A DNA stretch of 64,000 nucleotides from Mesorhizobium sp. M8A.F.Ca.ET.218.01.1.1 (GCF_004791165.1 NZ_SRUZ01000005.1:186001-250000); one strand, 5' to 3'; positions 33,310 through 43,153 are shown, counted from the stretch's first letter. The notes: generated by a model not told the origin, from the sequence alone. A program made the numbers and translations.

Positions 33310-34181
33310 CGCGGGTTCTGGCCATCGATCTCGGCGGCACCAATCTGCGCGCCGCCGTCTTCACCGGCGATGTCGGCGCGCTGGACATGCCGAGCCGCGA
33401 GCCGGCGCCGGCAAGCCTTGATGCGTTCGTCGCCCGCATCCAGGCGCTGCGCGCTGGAGCCGGGGCGGTCGAGGCGCTCGGCATCGCGGTGCCCGGGCTC
33501 GTCGAAGGTGTCGTCTGCCGCTGGATCCCGAACCTGCCGTTTCTCGACGGCGTCGACGTCCAGGCCCTGTTTCCAGGCCTGCCCGTGGCGCTCGGCAACG
33601 ACGCGCAGATCGCGCTGCTGGCGGAAGCCGTCGAGGGTGCGGCAAAAGGCATGTCGGATGCGATCCTGCTCGCCATTGGCACCGGCATCGGCTCGGCGGT
33701 GCTGGCCAACGGCCGCATCGTTGCCGGCGCGCATGGCGGCGCCTGCTCGTTCGGCTGGGCTTGCGCCGACATCAAGGATCATGGCGAGGAGCGCAGCGGC
33801 TGGCTGGAGCGCGTCGCCTCGGGCCGGGCGCTCGATGCGCTTGCCGGCCAGATCGGCCTCACCGATGGCCGCCAACTGATCGCCGCCGCTCAGTCAGGCG
33901 AACTCGCAGCGCAGACCTTGCTGGAAGTGCCGGCGCGGCGGCTCGGCACGGCGCTGGCCGGGGCCGTGGCGCTTCTCGATCCGCAGGCGGTTTTGATTTC
34001 GGGGGGACTGGCCGAGGCGCTGGAGGTGATGCGGCCGCCGCTGCTTGCCGCGCTGCGGCGTCAGTTGCCGGCGCATCTGCGTGGCATCGATGTCCGGCCC
34101 GGCCGGTTCGGTCCGGGTGCCGGTCTTGTCGGCGCGGCGCTGGCTGGTCGCGCCGGGAAAGAGTGGAGACAGGTGCGATGA
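33306..34181 (+). CDS. ROK-family sugar kinase
   Basis: A 291-residue kinase. The ATP phosphate-binding motif AIDLGGTNLRAAVF is at the N-terminus, GIAVPGLVEG and the catalytic Asp in LGNDAQIAL (about residue 100) follow, then LAIGTGIGSAVLANG. The ROK zinc motif with CxCGxxGC is missing; the corresponding region has GACSFGWACADI. ROK kinases phosphorylate glucose, GlcNAc, ManNAc or similar sugars. Context suggests an amino sugar. It overlaps both neighbours by four bases. Confidence 0.85.
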   Translation: MTRVLAIDLGGTNLRAAVFTGDVGALDMPSREPAPASLDAFVARIQALRAGAGAVEALGIAVPGLVEGVVCRWIPNLPFLDGVDVQALFPGLPVALGNDAQIALLAEAVEGAAKGMSDAILLAIGTGIGSAVLANGRIVAGAHGGACSFGWACADIKDHGEERSGWLERVASGRALDALAGQIGLTDGRQLIAAAQSGELAAQTLLEVPARRLGTALAGAVALLDPQAVLISGGLAEALEVMRPPLLAALRRQLPAHLRGIDVRPGRFGPGAGLVGAALAGRAGKEWRQVR

Positions 34182-34948
34182 GCGAAGCGAGCTTTCAGCA
34201 GCCGGACCGCAGACGCCCGGAGCCGCTCTGGTATCAGGTCGAGGAGGCGATCCGCGCCATCGTCAAGAGCGGCGAATGGGCGACCGGCGACCAGATCCCG
34301 GCGGAAGACCGGCTGTGCGCTCTGTTTGGCGTCAGCCGCATCACCTTGCGCCATGCTCTGCGCAATCTGGAGGAAGGCGGGCTGCTGCGGCGCGAGCATG
34401 GCCGCGGCACCTTCGTGCGCTCGACCACGCTGGTGGCCGGCACGCGCGAGCTGACCAGCTTCACCCAGGAAATGGGCAATATGGGCGTGGTCGCCGGCTC
34501 GCGCCTGCTCGATTGCAGCCTGACGACGGCCAATGCTGCGGCGGCCGGCGCGCTGGAGATCGAGGAAGGCGATCCGGTGGTGCGCATCCGGCGTCTCAGG
34601 TTGGGCAACAACGAGCCGATCGGCATCCAGACGGCGCAGCTTTCGGCGGCGCGCGTGCCGGGGTTCCTCGACGCCGGCCTGCTGCAAGGCTCGCTCTACG
34701 AAGCGCTCGAGCGTCACTACGGCATCGTGCCGGTGGCCGCGCGGGAAAACTACCGCGTCGGTGCCATTGGCGCGGCGGACGCCGAGCTGCTCGACCTGCC
34801 CGCCGGCAGCCCCGCCTTCATCGTCGAACGCATCACCACCGACGAGCACAGGCCTTTCGAATTCACCGTCTCCATCATGCGCGGCGACCGCTACGAAATC
34901 CGCTCGACACTGCGCGCCGGGCGCGTCCCTTCGAACCCGCGAAGCTGA
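34178..34948 (+). CDS. GntR-family regulator, HutC/UTRA subfamily (NagR-like)
   Basis: A 256-residue regulator. The winged helix occupies about 15-85 (LWYQVEEAIRAIVKSGEW, FGVSRITLRHALRNLEEGGLL, REHGRGTFV) and the UTRA ligand domain 95-250. UTRA regulators often sense phosphorylated amino sugars such as GlcNAc-6-P. It lies inside the operon, so it probably autoregulates through the divergent region at 29.1-29.5 kb. Confidence 0.87.
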   Translation: MSEASFQQPDRRRPEPLWYQVEEAIRAIVKSGEWATGDQIPAEDRLCALFGVSRITLRHALRNLEEGGLLRREHGRGTFVRSTTLVAGTRELTSFTQEMGNMGVVAGSRLLDCSLTTANAAAAGALEIEEGDPVVRIRRLRLGNNEPIGIQTAQLSAARVPGFLDAGLLQGSLYEALERHYGIVPVAARENYRVGAIGAADAELLDLPAGSPAFIVERITTDEHRPFEFTVSIMRGDRYEIRSTLRAGRVPSNPRS

Positions 34949-34987
34949 TCCACCCTCCCAAGCAGACACTTAAACAGGAGTACCCAC

Positions 34988-35779
34988 GTGTCCGATCTCT
35001 ACATCCACCGTCTCGCCGCTCTCATCGACAAGGCAGCGAAAACCAACGAAGAGGCCTTCGGCGAGGCCTCCACCCGCTTCGCCGATTCGCTTGAAGGCGG
35101 CGGTCTGGTCCATCTCTACGGTTCGGGCCATTCGGTGCTGCCGGTGCAGGAAGTGTTCCCGCGCTACGGCAGCTATGTCGGCTTCAATCCGCTGACCGAC
35201 CCGCGCGTGATGTGGCACAACGTGCTCGGCGCCGGCGGCGTGCGCGAGCTTCTGTGGCTGGAGCGGACCGAAAGATACGCCGAGAAGTTCCTCGATCACC
35301 AGCCGCTCAACAAGGGCGATTCCATCATTATCTTCGGCCATAGCGGCCGCAATTCGTCGGGCATCGACACCGCGCTCTACGCGAAAAAACGCGGCATCTT
35401 CGTCGTCGCGGTGACCAGCAAGAACAATCTCGACAAGCCTGCCACGCATTCCTCCGGCAAGCGGCTGGCGGATGCGGCCGATCTCGTCATCGACACCTGC
35501 TCGCCGATCGAGGACGCCATCGTGCCGGTCGAGGGCTGGAGTCGTCCGGTGTCCGGTTCGTCGACGGTGCTCGCCATGATCCTGGCGCATGAGCTGATTG
35601 CCCGCACCGCCGAGCAGCTCGCCAAGCGCGGCATCGAACTGCCGGTCTTTGCCTCGCCGACGATCGCGGGCGTCACGCTGCACGACACCGACGTCATCTA
35701 CGGTGTCTACCGCGAACGCATGCTGGAAGCGCAGAAGAAGCACCTGCCGACTTTCCAGGCAACGATGCGCGGCGAGTGA
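34988..35779 (+). CDS. SIS-domain protein, UPF0309 type
   Basis: A 263-residue protein starting at GTG 34988, with AGGAG upstream. The sugar isomerase (SIS) fold is indicated by LVHLYGSGHSVLPVQEVF and IIIFGHSGRNSSGIDTALYAKKRG, the latter being the phosphosugar-binding Ser/Gly loop. SIS proteins isomerise or sense phosphosugars. It closes the amino-sugar-like operon and might act on the kinase product. No exact reaction can be assigned. Confidence 0.8.
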   Translation: MSDLYIHRLAALIDKAAKTNEEAFGEASTRFADSLEGGGLVHLYGSGHSVLPVQEVFPRYGSYVGFNPLTDPRVMWHNVLGAGGVRELLWLERTERYAEKFLDHQPLNKGDSIIIFGHSGRNSSGIDTALYAKKRGIFVVAVTSKNNLDKPATHSSGKRLADAADLVIDTCSPIEDAIVPVEGWSRPVSGSSTVLAMILAHELIARTAEQLAKRGIELPVFASPTIAGVTLHDTDVIYGVYRERMLEAQKKHLPTFQATMRGE

Positions 35780-35821
35780 TACTAGGGGCGGGGGAGGCGC
35801 TGCCGCGCCTTCCCGGCGCGA

Positions 35822-36502
35822 TCACCGCCCCAAAAGATTGCGCTCGACGGTTTTCAGATGCGCCAGCATGGCCTGGCTGGCGCTCTCCGGATCGCGGCGC
35901 AGCAGCGCGTCGAGAACCGTCTGGTGTTCGCTGCAATAGATGCCGCGGCGCTCCTCGGAAAAGGAGCGCTTCTTCATTTCGAACCACGGTGCCTGATTGC
36001 GCAGGATGCGCATCAGATTGTGGATCTCCTTGAGGAATTCGTTGCGCGAGCAGGCGAAGATGCGGTGATGGAACTCCGCGTCCCAGTGTTCGAAGGTCGG
36101 CATGTCCTGCGCTTCGCAGGCGATCTTGTGCGCCTCGCGCACCGCGTTGAGCTCCATGGCGCTGGCATTGGTGGCGGCGAACGATGCCGCCGCCGGTTCC
36201 AGCAGCTGCCGGATCTCCATCATATCGGCCGGGCTGGTGCCTTCCATCCGGCCGACAACCGCCGCCATCGAGGCTGGATTGGTGGCGGTCAGGAAAGTTC
36301 CGCGCCCGACATGGCGCACCACCGTGCCGTCCTCCTCGAGGAAGGAAACGGCGCGCCGCACCGTGTTGCGCGCGACACCGAACTCGCTCGCAAGATCGCG
36401 TTCCGGCGGCATGCGGCCATTCTCGATCCACTCGCCCGAGGAGATGCGTTTTTTCAGGACGGTGGCGATATCGTTGGCGACGAGCTTTGGCATGCCTGGC
36501 AA
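35822..36502 (-). CDS. GntR-family regulator, FadR/FCD subfamily
   Basis: A 226-residue regulator (223 if started at ATG 36493). The winged helix is visible in LKKRISSGEWIENGRMPPERDLASEFGVARNTVRRAVSFLEEDG, and the FCD domain shows the metal-binding Asp/His pattern in HWDAEFHHRIFACSRNEF. It is divergent from the FAH-family gene at 36716, with a 213-bp gap. It is the likely regulator of the 36.7-46.2 kb catabolic and transport operon. Confidence 0.86.
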   Translation of the reverse strand: MPGMPKLVANDIATVLKKRISSGEWIENGRMPPERDLASEFGVARNTVRRAVSFLEEDGTVVRHVGRGTFLTATNPASMAAVVGRMEGTSPADMMEIRQLLEPAAASFAATNASAMELNAVREAHKIACEAQDMPTFEHWDAEFHHRIFACSRNEFLKEIHNLMRILRNQAPWFEMKKRSFSEERRGIYCSEHQTVLDALLRRDPESASQAMLAHLKTVERNLLGR

Positions 36503-36715
36503 CTTTTATCTGATCCGATACTGAACCACGCATATCAGCTTCCTGCGCCGCCGTCCATTACGCAGCGCCGGTGCGAGTCCGCTTAAACTGGCCTATCGGG
36601 GCCGGATACTTTTGGTACGATCAGCCGAGATTCCACTTGCGGCCTAAACCAATCGGCGATAGCGTGTAGCGAAAGAGCAAAAAATTGGCTCAATATTGGT
36701 TCAGGGAGGAACTGG

Positions 36716-37594
36716 ATGCGGGTCGCGACTTTTTCGATATCGGGCGAACGTCGCGTCGGTCTGGTCGACCTCGATGCCCAGACCATCGCGCCTTTCGATT
36801 TTTCGGTCGACCAGGCCATGTCCGGCATCTTGGCGCTGGTCGAGCGCAACGGCGCCGGCATCCCGCGTACCTTGTCGCCGATCCCGCTTGCGCAGGTCGA
36901 GATCGAGGCGCCGATCCCCCAGCCGCGCCGCAACATTTTCTGTGTTGGCAAGAACTATCACGAGCACGCGCATGAGTTCGCCCGCTCGGGCTTTGATTCC
37001 AGTGCCGGCGCCGGCGCGATCCCGAAGCACCCGATCATCTTTTCCAAAGTGCCGGAATCGGTGGTCGCCAACCATGCCAGCGTGCTGATCGATCCCTCCG
37101 TCTCGACGGCTATCGACTACGAGGCGGAACTCGCCGTCATCATCGGCAAAGGTGGACGCGGCATTTCCAGGGAGAACGCGCTCGATCACGTCTGGGGCTA
37201 CACCATCGTCAATGACGTCACCGCGCGCGACCTGCAGGGCAAGTACAGCCAGTGGCTGATCGGCAAGTCGCAGGACACGTTCTGCCCGATGGGCCCCTGG
37301 GCGGTGACCAGGGACGAACTCGACCTGGCGACCGCCGGAATAAGGTGTTTCGTCAACGAGGATCTGCGCCAGGATTCCAGGATATCGCTGCTGATCTTCG
37401 ATATTCCCACCATCATCGCCACCCTGTCGCAGGGCATCACGCTGAAGTCCGGCGACATCATCGCCACCGGCACGCCGGTCGGCGTCGGCATCGGCTTCGA
37501 TCCACCGAAATACCTGAAGGCTGGCGACGTTGTGCGCATCGAAATCGACGGCATCGGCACGCTGGAAAACCGCTTCGCGGAGCATGCTCAATGA
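36716..37594 (+). CDS. Fumarylacetoacetate hydrolase family protein
   Basis: A 292-residue FAH-superfamily protein. It contains FCVGKNYHEHAHEF, KVPESVVANH, the metal-site Glu region DYEAELAVIIG, GYTIVNDVTARDLQ, and the terminal IATGTPVGVGIGFDPPKYLKAGD. Such enzymes cleave or hydrate beta-diketo and 2-keto-3-deoxy acids or open-ring aromatic products with Mg2+/Mn2+. It is the first gene of a long operon and overlaps the alpha/beta hydrolase gene by four bases. The substrate is not identifiable. Confidence 0.87.
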   Translation: MRVATFSISGERRVGLVDLDAQTIAPFDFSVDQAMSGILALVERNGAGIPRTLSPIPLAQVEIEAPIPQPRRNIFCVGKNYHEHAHEFARSGFDSSAGAGAIPKHPIIFSKVPESVVANHASVLIDPSVSTAIDYEAELAVIIGKGGRGISRENALDHVWGYTIVNDVTARDLQGKYSQWLIGKSQDTFCPMGPWAVTRDELDLATAGIRCFVNEDLRQDSRISLLIFDIPTIIATLSQGITLKSGDIIATGTPVGVGIGFDPPKYLKAGDVVRIEIDGIGTLENRFAEHAQ

Positions 37595-38370
37595 CGACGG
37601 TGACGGTTGGCCAGGTCGTTGCCGAAACTGTCGGCGAGGGGGCTGCCGTGGCGATGATCCACGGCCTTGGCGGCACCTCGAACATGTTCCAGCCGCAGAT
37701 GGCGGCATTGTCCGCCTATCGCGTCATCCGGCTCGATTTGCCGGGCTCCGGCCGTTCGCCGCGTCCGATCGAGCCGCTGACCATCGAAGGCATGAGCGAG
37801 GCGGTGATCCGCGCCTTGGCCGGCATGGGGGTCACGTCAGCCCATTTCGTCGGCCATTCGATGGGCACCATCGTCTGTCAGCAGATCGCGGCGGCGCAGC
37901 CTTCGCTGGTTAGGTCGCTCGCCCTGTTTGGGGCCTTGGCCGAGCCGACCGAAGCGACACGGCAAGGGCTCGGCAAGCGGGCGCAACTGGCGCGCTCGGG
38001 CGGCATGGCCGACATAGCCGACCAGATCGTCGCCAACGCGATCTCGGCACACAGCAGGGAAACCTCGCCGGCGGCAGTCGCCTTCGTGCGGGAATCGATC
38101 ACGAGGCAGGATCCCGAATCCTATGCCCGCACCTGCGAGGCGCTGGCCAAGGCGACCGCCGTCGATGCGCGCCGGATCTCGGCGCCGACACTGCTGGTCA
38201 CCGGCGATGCCGACACGGTCAATCCGCCCGGCGTCGCCCAGTCGCTTGCTGATAAAATCAAGGGCGCCATATTCTCGTCGCTGGATCGGTGCGGACATTG
38301 GGCAACGGTCGAGAGCCCGCGCGAAAGCACCCAAAAGCTCGCTGATTTTTTGAGACGGGTTGATAGGTGA
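37591..38370 (+). CDS. Alpha/beta hydrolase
   Basis: A 259-residue hydrolase with oxyanion motif HGLGGTSNMFQ, nucleophile elbow VGHSMGT, acid in VTGDADTVNPP and His in DRCGHWATVESP. It resembles enol-lactone and C-C bond hydrolases of meta-cleavage or 3-oxoadipate type, but such similarity is broad. Placement right after an FAH-family gene suggests successive steps in breaking down a cyclic or diketo compound. Confidence 0.85.
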   Translation: MTTVTVGQVVAETVGEGAAVAMIHGLGGTSNMFQPQMAALSAYRVIRLDLPGSGRSPRPIEPLTIEGMSEAVIRALAGMGVTSAHFVGHSMGTIVCQQIAAAQPSLVRSLALFGALAEPTEATRQGLGKRAQLARSGGMADIADQIVANAISAHSRETSPAAVAFVRESITRQDPESYARTCEALAKATAVDARRISAPTLLVTGDADTVNPPGVAQSLADKIKGAIFSSLDRCGHWATVESPRESTQKLADFLRRVDR

Positions 38371-38422
38371 GGAATTCTGATCGGGCGTAAACTTATGCGC
38401 TCGGCAAGTTGGGAGGCTTGTG

Positions 38423-39763
38423 ATGGCAGACGACAGCTGGAACGGCAACGGCTCGGGCAGCACGCTGTTCACCAATGTGCGCGTGCTCGACGCAACTGGT
38501 GAATATCCCTACACCGGCGAGGTGCTGGTGCAGGGCAACCGCATCAAGCAGATCACCAAGGGTTCGTCGCGCTTCGGCTCGTCCTCGTCGTCTTCCTACA
38601 GCGGCGGTGCGGCGGGGGGAGCAACCATCATCGACGGCATGGGCGCGACGCTTATGCCCGGCATGATCGACGCGCATCTGCACCTGTCCTGGAACAACGC
38701 GCCCGGCATCGATCCCATCCAGATGATGGAGGTCGAGGAACACATGCTGGTCACCATGGAGATGGCCAAGCTGGTGCTCGACGCCGGCTTCACCGCCGGC
38801 CGGGGCGCTGCCGCTGCCAAGCCGCGCCTCGATGTCGTGGCCAAGAAATTCATCAACCAGGGCCGTTTCCCCGGACCACGCTATCTCGCGGCGGGTCCCG
38901 AGATCACCACGGTCGGCGGTCTCGGCGATTCAGCGCCCTCGCACATTCCGCATGAGGGGCTGAACCTCGGCCTCGTCGTCTCCGGCCCCGAGGAAATCCG
39001 CCGCACCGTCCGCCAGCTGATCAAATACGGCGTCGATTCCATCAAGCTCAATTTGTCCGGCGAGAGCATCACCGGCATGGGCGCCGAGGAAACGCCGATG
39101 TCGGAGGAGGAGGTTGCCATGGCCGCCTCCGAGGCGCGCTGCCGCAACAAGGTGCTGTCGGCGCATGCGCGCTCGTCCGGCTCGGTCAAGCAGTGCGTGC
39201 GCCACGGCATCCAGAACATCTATCACGCCTCCTTCGCCGACGAGGAAGCGCTCGACATGCTCGAGGCGGTCAAGGACAAGCATTTCGTTGCGCCCGGTAT
39301 TGCCTGGCTGATCAATACCGCGCGCCATGCCGAGCAATGGGGCATCAAGCCCGGCTCGCCACTCTCGCTCGAATATGAGCGCGAACTCGAAATGTGCGTC
39401 GACACGATGAAGAAGATGCATCGGCGCGGCATTCGTGTGTGCATCGGCGGCGACTACGGCTTTGCCTGGACGCCGCAAGGCACCAACGCCAAGGACATTC
39501 AGACCTTCGTCGAGATGCTCGGCTTCTCGCCGATGGAAGCGATCCAGGCCGGCACCAAATATGGCGGCCAGATCATGAACATGGGCGACGAGCTCGGTCT
39601 GATCAAGGAAGGCTACCTCGCCGATATCCTGCTCATCGACGGCGATCCGATCTCGGATGTGCGCATCCTGCAGGACAAGAACCGCATCCTCGCCATCATG
39701 AAGGACGGCAAGTTCCACAAGGCGCCGCGCATGAACGAGCAGCGCCGGCGGCTGACGGCATGA
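38423..39763 (+). CDS. Metal-dependent amidohydrolase with Ser/Gly-rich insertion
   Basis: A 446-residue amidohydrolase. Metal ligands are seen in IDAHLHLSWN (HxH), probable Lys in DSIKLNLSG, His in LSAHARSSG and YHASF, and Asp in CIGGDYGFAW. An unusual low-complexity stretch (about residues 47-66, SSRFGSSSSSSYSGG) sits in the N-terminal beta-sandwich. ATG 38423 is six bases after GGGAGG; GTG at 38420 is possible. It probably opens an amide, imide or lactam bond of the imported substrate. Its end overlaps the permease gene. Confidence 0.85.
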   Translation: MADDSWNGNGSGSTLFTNVRVLDATGEYPYTGEVLVQGNRIKQITKGSSRFGSSSSSSYSGGAAGGATIIDGMGATLMPGMIDAHLHLSWNNAPGIDPIQMMEVEEHMLVTMEMAKLVLDAGFTAGRGAAAAKPRLDVVAKKFINQGRFPGPRYLAAGPEITTVGGLGDSAPSHIPHEGLNLGLVVSGPEEIRRTVRQLIKYGVDSIKLNLSGESITGMGAEETPMSEEEVAMAASEARCRNKVLSAHARSSGSVKQCVRHGIQNIYHASFADEEALDMLEAVKDKHFVAPGIAWLINTARHAEQWGIKPGSPLSLEYERELEMCVDTMKKMHRRGIRVCIGGDYGFAWTPQGTNAKDIQTFVEMLGFSPMEAIQAGTKYGGQIMNMGDELGLIKEGYLADILLIDGDPISDVRILQDKNRILAIMKDGKFHKAPRMNEQRRRLTA

Positions 39764-40815
39764 GCCTGCTCGACCAGCCATCCTCGTCGTCCGGGCTGTC
39801 CTCGGGCGATGGCATGACGCGCGGGCAAGCGTGGGGCCTTGTTGGCCTGCTCGCCGCCGCTGTCATCGCATGGCTGGTCTTTGCCGTCTGGCCCGATTGG
39901 CTGAACGCCATCCTGATCTCGAAGAAGGCTTTCGTCAGCGCCATCCTCAACGGCATTACGCTGGCCGGCCTCTATTTCCTCGTCGCCTCGGGCTTCACTC
40001 TGATCTTCGGCCTGATGCGCAACGTCAATCTCGCACATGGCTCGCTCTATCTGCTCGGCGCCTATATCGGCTACGAGGTCACCAACCGCACCGGCTACTG
40101 GCTGCTCGGCGTCGCCGCCGGCTTCGCGGTGCTGGCCATCGTCGGCGTCGTCATGCAGGTCTTCGTCTTCCGTCGCCTCGAAGGCGACGACCTGCGGCAG
40201 ACCCTGGTGTCGATCGGCATTTCGATCGTCGCCGCCGACCTGATGCTGGCGGTGTGGGCCGGCGGCACTTACCAGATCACGACGCCGGAATGGCTCGACG
40301 GCGCCTTGACCTTGCCTGTCATCACGGCGGTGCGTTCCAACGGCGCCTCGGTCTTCCTCACCTATCCGCTCTACCGCGTCGTCGTGCTGGCGGCGGCGAT
40401 CGTCATCGGCGTCGGCCTCTGGCTGATGCTGCACAAGACCCGCGTCGGCATGATGATCCGCGCCGGCGTCGACGACCGCGCCATGCTGCAGGCCTCCGGC
40501 GTCAACGTGCACGCGGTGTTCGCCATCGTCTTCGCGGTTGGCGCAGGTCTTGCCGGTTTTGCCGGCGTCGTCGGAGGGTCGGCACTGTCGGTCGCGCCCG
40601 GCGAGGACGTGCGCTACCTCCTGGCGTCGCTGGTCGTGGTCATCGTCGGCGGCATGGGCTCGATCACTGGCGCGGCCATCGGCGCGCTGCTGATCGGGCT
40701 GGCCGAACAGATCGGCCTCGTTTATTTCCCGACCTATGGCATCGTGCTGACCTTCGTCATCATGGTGGTGACGCTGGCGGTCAGGCCGCAAGGCATCATG
40801 GGGAAGGCAAGATGA
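39760..40815 (+). CDS. ABC transporter permease, LivH type
   Basis: A 351-residue permease. After a Ser-rich N-terminal tail and an extra helix, the LivH core begins ILNGITLAGLYFLVASGFTLIFGLMRNVNLAHGS. The coupling loop is RAGVDDRAMLQASGVNVHAVF. It overlaps the amidohydrolase upstream and the LivM-type gene downstream by four bases each, so enzymes and transporter share one transcript. Confidence 0.9.
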   Translation: MSLLDQPSSSSGLSSGDGMTRGQAWGLVGLLAAAVIAWLVFAVWPDWLNAILISKKAFVSAILNGITLAGLYFLVASGFTLIFGLMRNVNLAHGSLYLLGAYIGYEVTNRTGYWLLGVAAGFAVLAIVGVVMQVFVFRRLEGDDLRQTLVSIGISIVAADLMLAVWAGGTYQITTPEWLDGALTLPVITAVRSNGASVFLTYPLYRVVVLAAAIVIGVGLWLMLHKTRVGMMIRAGVDDRAMLQASGVNVHAVFAIVFAVGAGLAGFAGVVGGSALSVAPGEDVRYLLASLVVVIVGGMGSITGAAIGALLIGLAEQIGLVYFPTYGIVLTFVIMVVTLAVRPQGIMGKAR

Positions 40816-41840
40816 GCCTCGCCATCGCCACCGACAGCACCACCACACAGCGGAACTGGCTGGAGAAGCTTGGCGCCGGCAACATCATCCTTGCCGTCGC
40901 ACTGGTACTTTATCCATTGGTCGCGTCCGATTTCTTTCTGACGCAGATCGGCGGCTATTCGCTGATCTTCGGCATGCTCGGCCTGTCGCTGATGCTGCTC
41001 GCCGGCTATGGCGGCATGGTCAGCCTGGCGCAGATCACCGTTGCCGGCATATCAGCCTATGCCATCGCCATCCTCGGCAACAACAATTCCAATATCCTCG
41101 GTTTCGGCTGGCCGTGGTGGTTGGCGGTGCCATTCGCCGTGCTCGCGGCGGCGCTGGCATCGGCGCTGATCGGCTGGATCTCGGTGCGCACCGAGGGCAT
41201 CTACACGATCATGATCACGCTGGCGATCGCCACCGCGACCTACTATTTCGCCCAGCAGAACTACGCCATCTTCAACGGCCATTCCGGCTATGCCGGCATC
41301 CGCGCGCCGGCCTTCTGGGGCATCGGTTGGCGCGACGCCAAGCCCTTCTATTACCTTTGCCTCGGCCTGGCGGCGCTGTGCTACGCGGCGGTGCTTTATG
41401 GCTCGCGCTCGACCTTCGGCATGACCTTGCAGGCGATCCGCGACAACCCGCGCCGCATGCGCGCGCTGGGCTACCATGTCACCGCGCACAAGGTGTTCGC
41501 CTGGCTGCTCTCCGGCGTCATCGCCGGTCTGGCGGGCGTGCTGCTGGTCTGGTTCAACGGCCGCGTCTCGCCAGGCACTATCGGCGTCGATGCCGCGATC
41601 GATGTCTTGATCATCGCCGTCATCGGCGGGCTGCGCCATCCGATTGGGCCGTTCCTCGGCGCGCTCGTCGTCGTCCTGATGCAGACCTTCGCCATCGACA
41701 TCGTCGGCGCTGAGCGGTTCAACACGCTGATCGGCCTTGTGTTCCTGGTGATCGTCTTCGTCTCACCGGACGGAATTCTTGGGTTGTGGGGGAGGATCAA
41801 GCCACATCTTGCCCAGGAGTCCTTGCGTCCCGGCGCCTAG
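40812..41840 (+). CDS. ABC transporter permease, LivM type
   Basis: A 342-residue permease with many hydrophobic segments and the LivM coupling segment QAIRDNPRRMRALGYHVTAHKVF. The start ATG 40812 overlaps the LivH-type stop. It pairs with the LivH-type subunit for import of the unknown substrate. Confidence 0.9.
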   Translation: MSLAIATDSTTTQRNWLEKLGAGNIILAVALVLYPLVASDFFLTQIGGYSLIFGMLGLSLMLLAGYGGMVSLAQITVAGISAYAIAILGNNNSNILGFGWPWWLAVPFAVLAAALASALIGWISVRTEGIYTIMITLAIATATYYFAQQNYAIFNGHSGYAGIRAPAFWGIGWRDAKPFYYLCLGLAALCYAAVLYGSRSTFGMTLQAIRDNPRRMRALGYHVTAHKVFAWLLSGVIAGLAGVLLVWFNGRVSPGTIGVDAAIDVLIIAVIGGLRHPIGPFLGALVVVLMQTFAIDIVGAERFNTLIGLVFLVIVFVSPDGILGLWGRIKPHLAQESLRPGA

Positions 41841-41892
41841 CGACCGGGATGGAATGAACCACTGCAAAACGAAATCAACGGGAGGAAAAAAC

Positions 41893-43140
41893 ATGAGGAT
41901 GCATAGACGTACCTTACTGGCGCTCGCGGTGTTCACCGGGCTGACCGCGCCGTCGATGGCGCTGGCCGCCGACGACACCGTCAAGATCGGCCTGCTCGCC
42001 ACCTTCGAGGGACCGTTCACGGTGCTTGGCGAGGACGGCGAACGCGGCGCCATGACCGCGGTCGAAGAGATGAAGGGCATGGTCGCCGGCAAGAAGATCG
42101 AGATCGTCAAGGGCTCGTCCGACGCCTCGCCCGACAGCGCGGTGCGCGCGGCGCGCAAGCTGGTCGAGCAGGACGGCGTCAAGGTGCTGGTCGGCCCGCT
42201 TTCGGGCGACGAAGGCATCGCCGTCAAGGACTACGCCAAGACGCAGCCGAACGTGACCTTCATAAACGGTACGTCGGCCGCGCAGGACACCACTTTGCGC
42301 AATCCGGCGGAAAACTTCTTCCGTTTCTCCACCGACGGCGCGCAGTGGATGGCCGGCCTTGGCACCTATGCCTTCAAGGACAAGGGCTATAAGAAGGTCG
42401 CCACCGTCGCCGAGGACTATTCCTTCCCCTACACGCAGGTGTTCGGCTTCATGGCCGAGTTCTGCAAGGCCGGCGGCCATGTGCCGTCGAAGTCGTGGGT
42501 GCCGATCGGCAACAAGGATTTTTCGTCGGTCATCGCAGCCATTCCCGAGGACGTCGATGCGATCTATGTCGCGCTCGGCGGCGCCGACGCCGTCAACTTC
42601 CTGACCCAGTACCAGCAGGGCGGCGGCACCGCGCCGCTGATCGGCGGTTCGATCACCGTCGACCAGACGGTGCTGACTTCGAAGGGCAAGCTGAAGGACG
42701 TGCTCAAGGGCACGCCATCGGCCGGACCGACCGCCGACACCAATGACGCGCCGGCGTGGAAGGCGTTCGTCGAGGCCTACAAGAAGCAGCCTGGCGCCTT
42801 TCCGTCGCCCTCGCTCTTCGCCCATGGCTATTATGTCGACATGAAGGCGACATTGCTCGGCCTCGACCAGGTCGGCGGCGATGTCTCCGACGGCGGCAAG
42901 AAGCTGCGCGACGCGCTGTCGAAGCTCTCCTTCGACACGCCGACCGGCAAGGTGTCGCTCGACAAGAACCGCAACGCCATCGCCGACATCTTCCTGACCG
43001 AGGTCACCGAAGGTGCCGACGGCAATCTCCTCAACAAGCTGGTCAAGGTCGTGCCGCAGGTCAACCAGACGCTCGGCATTCCCGAAGACGAGTTCATGAA
43101 GCTCGGCGCGGTCAACCGCGACAATCCGAGCTGCCCGTAA
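41893..43140 (+). CDS. ABC transporter substrate-binding protein, Leu-binding type
   Basis: A 415-residue receptor. The signal peptide (LLALAVFTGLTAPSMALA) precedes DTVKIGLLATFEGPFTVLGEDGERGAMTAVEEM. GGGAGG lies just before ATG 41893. It sits between the permease and ATPase genes, an order of LivH-LivM-SBP-LivG-LivF. The ligand is expected to be the amide- or lactone-bearing compound processed by the upstream enzymes. Confidence 0.9.
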   Translation: MRMHRRTLLALAVFTGLTAPSMALAADDTVKIGLLATFEGPFTVLGEDGERGAMTAVEEMKGMVAGKKIEIVKGSSDASPDSAVRAARKLVEQDGVKVLVGPLSGDEGIAVKDYAKTQPNVTFINGTSAAQDTTLRNPAENFFRFSTDGAQWMAGLGTYAFKDKGYKKVATVAEDYSFPYTQVFGFMAEFCKAGGHVPSKSWVPIGNKDFSSVIAAIPEDVDAIYVALGGADAVNFLTQYQQGGGTAPLIGGSITVDQTVLTSKGKLKDVLKGTPSAGPTADTNDAPAWKAFVEAYKKQPGAFPSPSLFAHGYYVDMKATLLGLDQVGGDVSDGGKKLRDALSKLSFDTPTGKVSLDKNRNAIADIFLTEVTEGADGNLLNKLVKVVPQVNQTLGIPEDEFMKLGAVNRDNPSCP

Positions 43141-43153
43141 CAGCCAATATCGA

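Noticed and set aside
36503..36715. AACCAAT / ATTGGTT spaced inverted repeat in the GntR-FAH divergent gap
   Set aside because: The arms are far apart (about 40 bases) and short, so chance is a fair explanation; no operator call is made.
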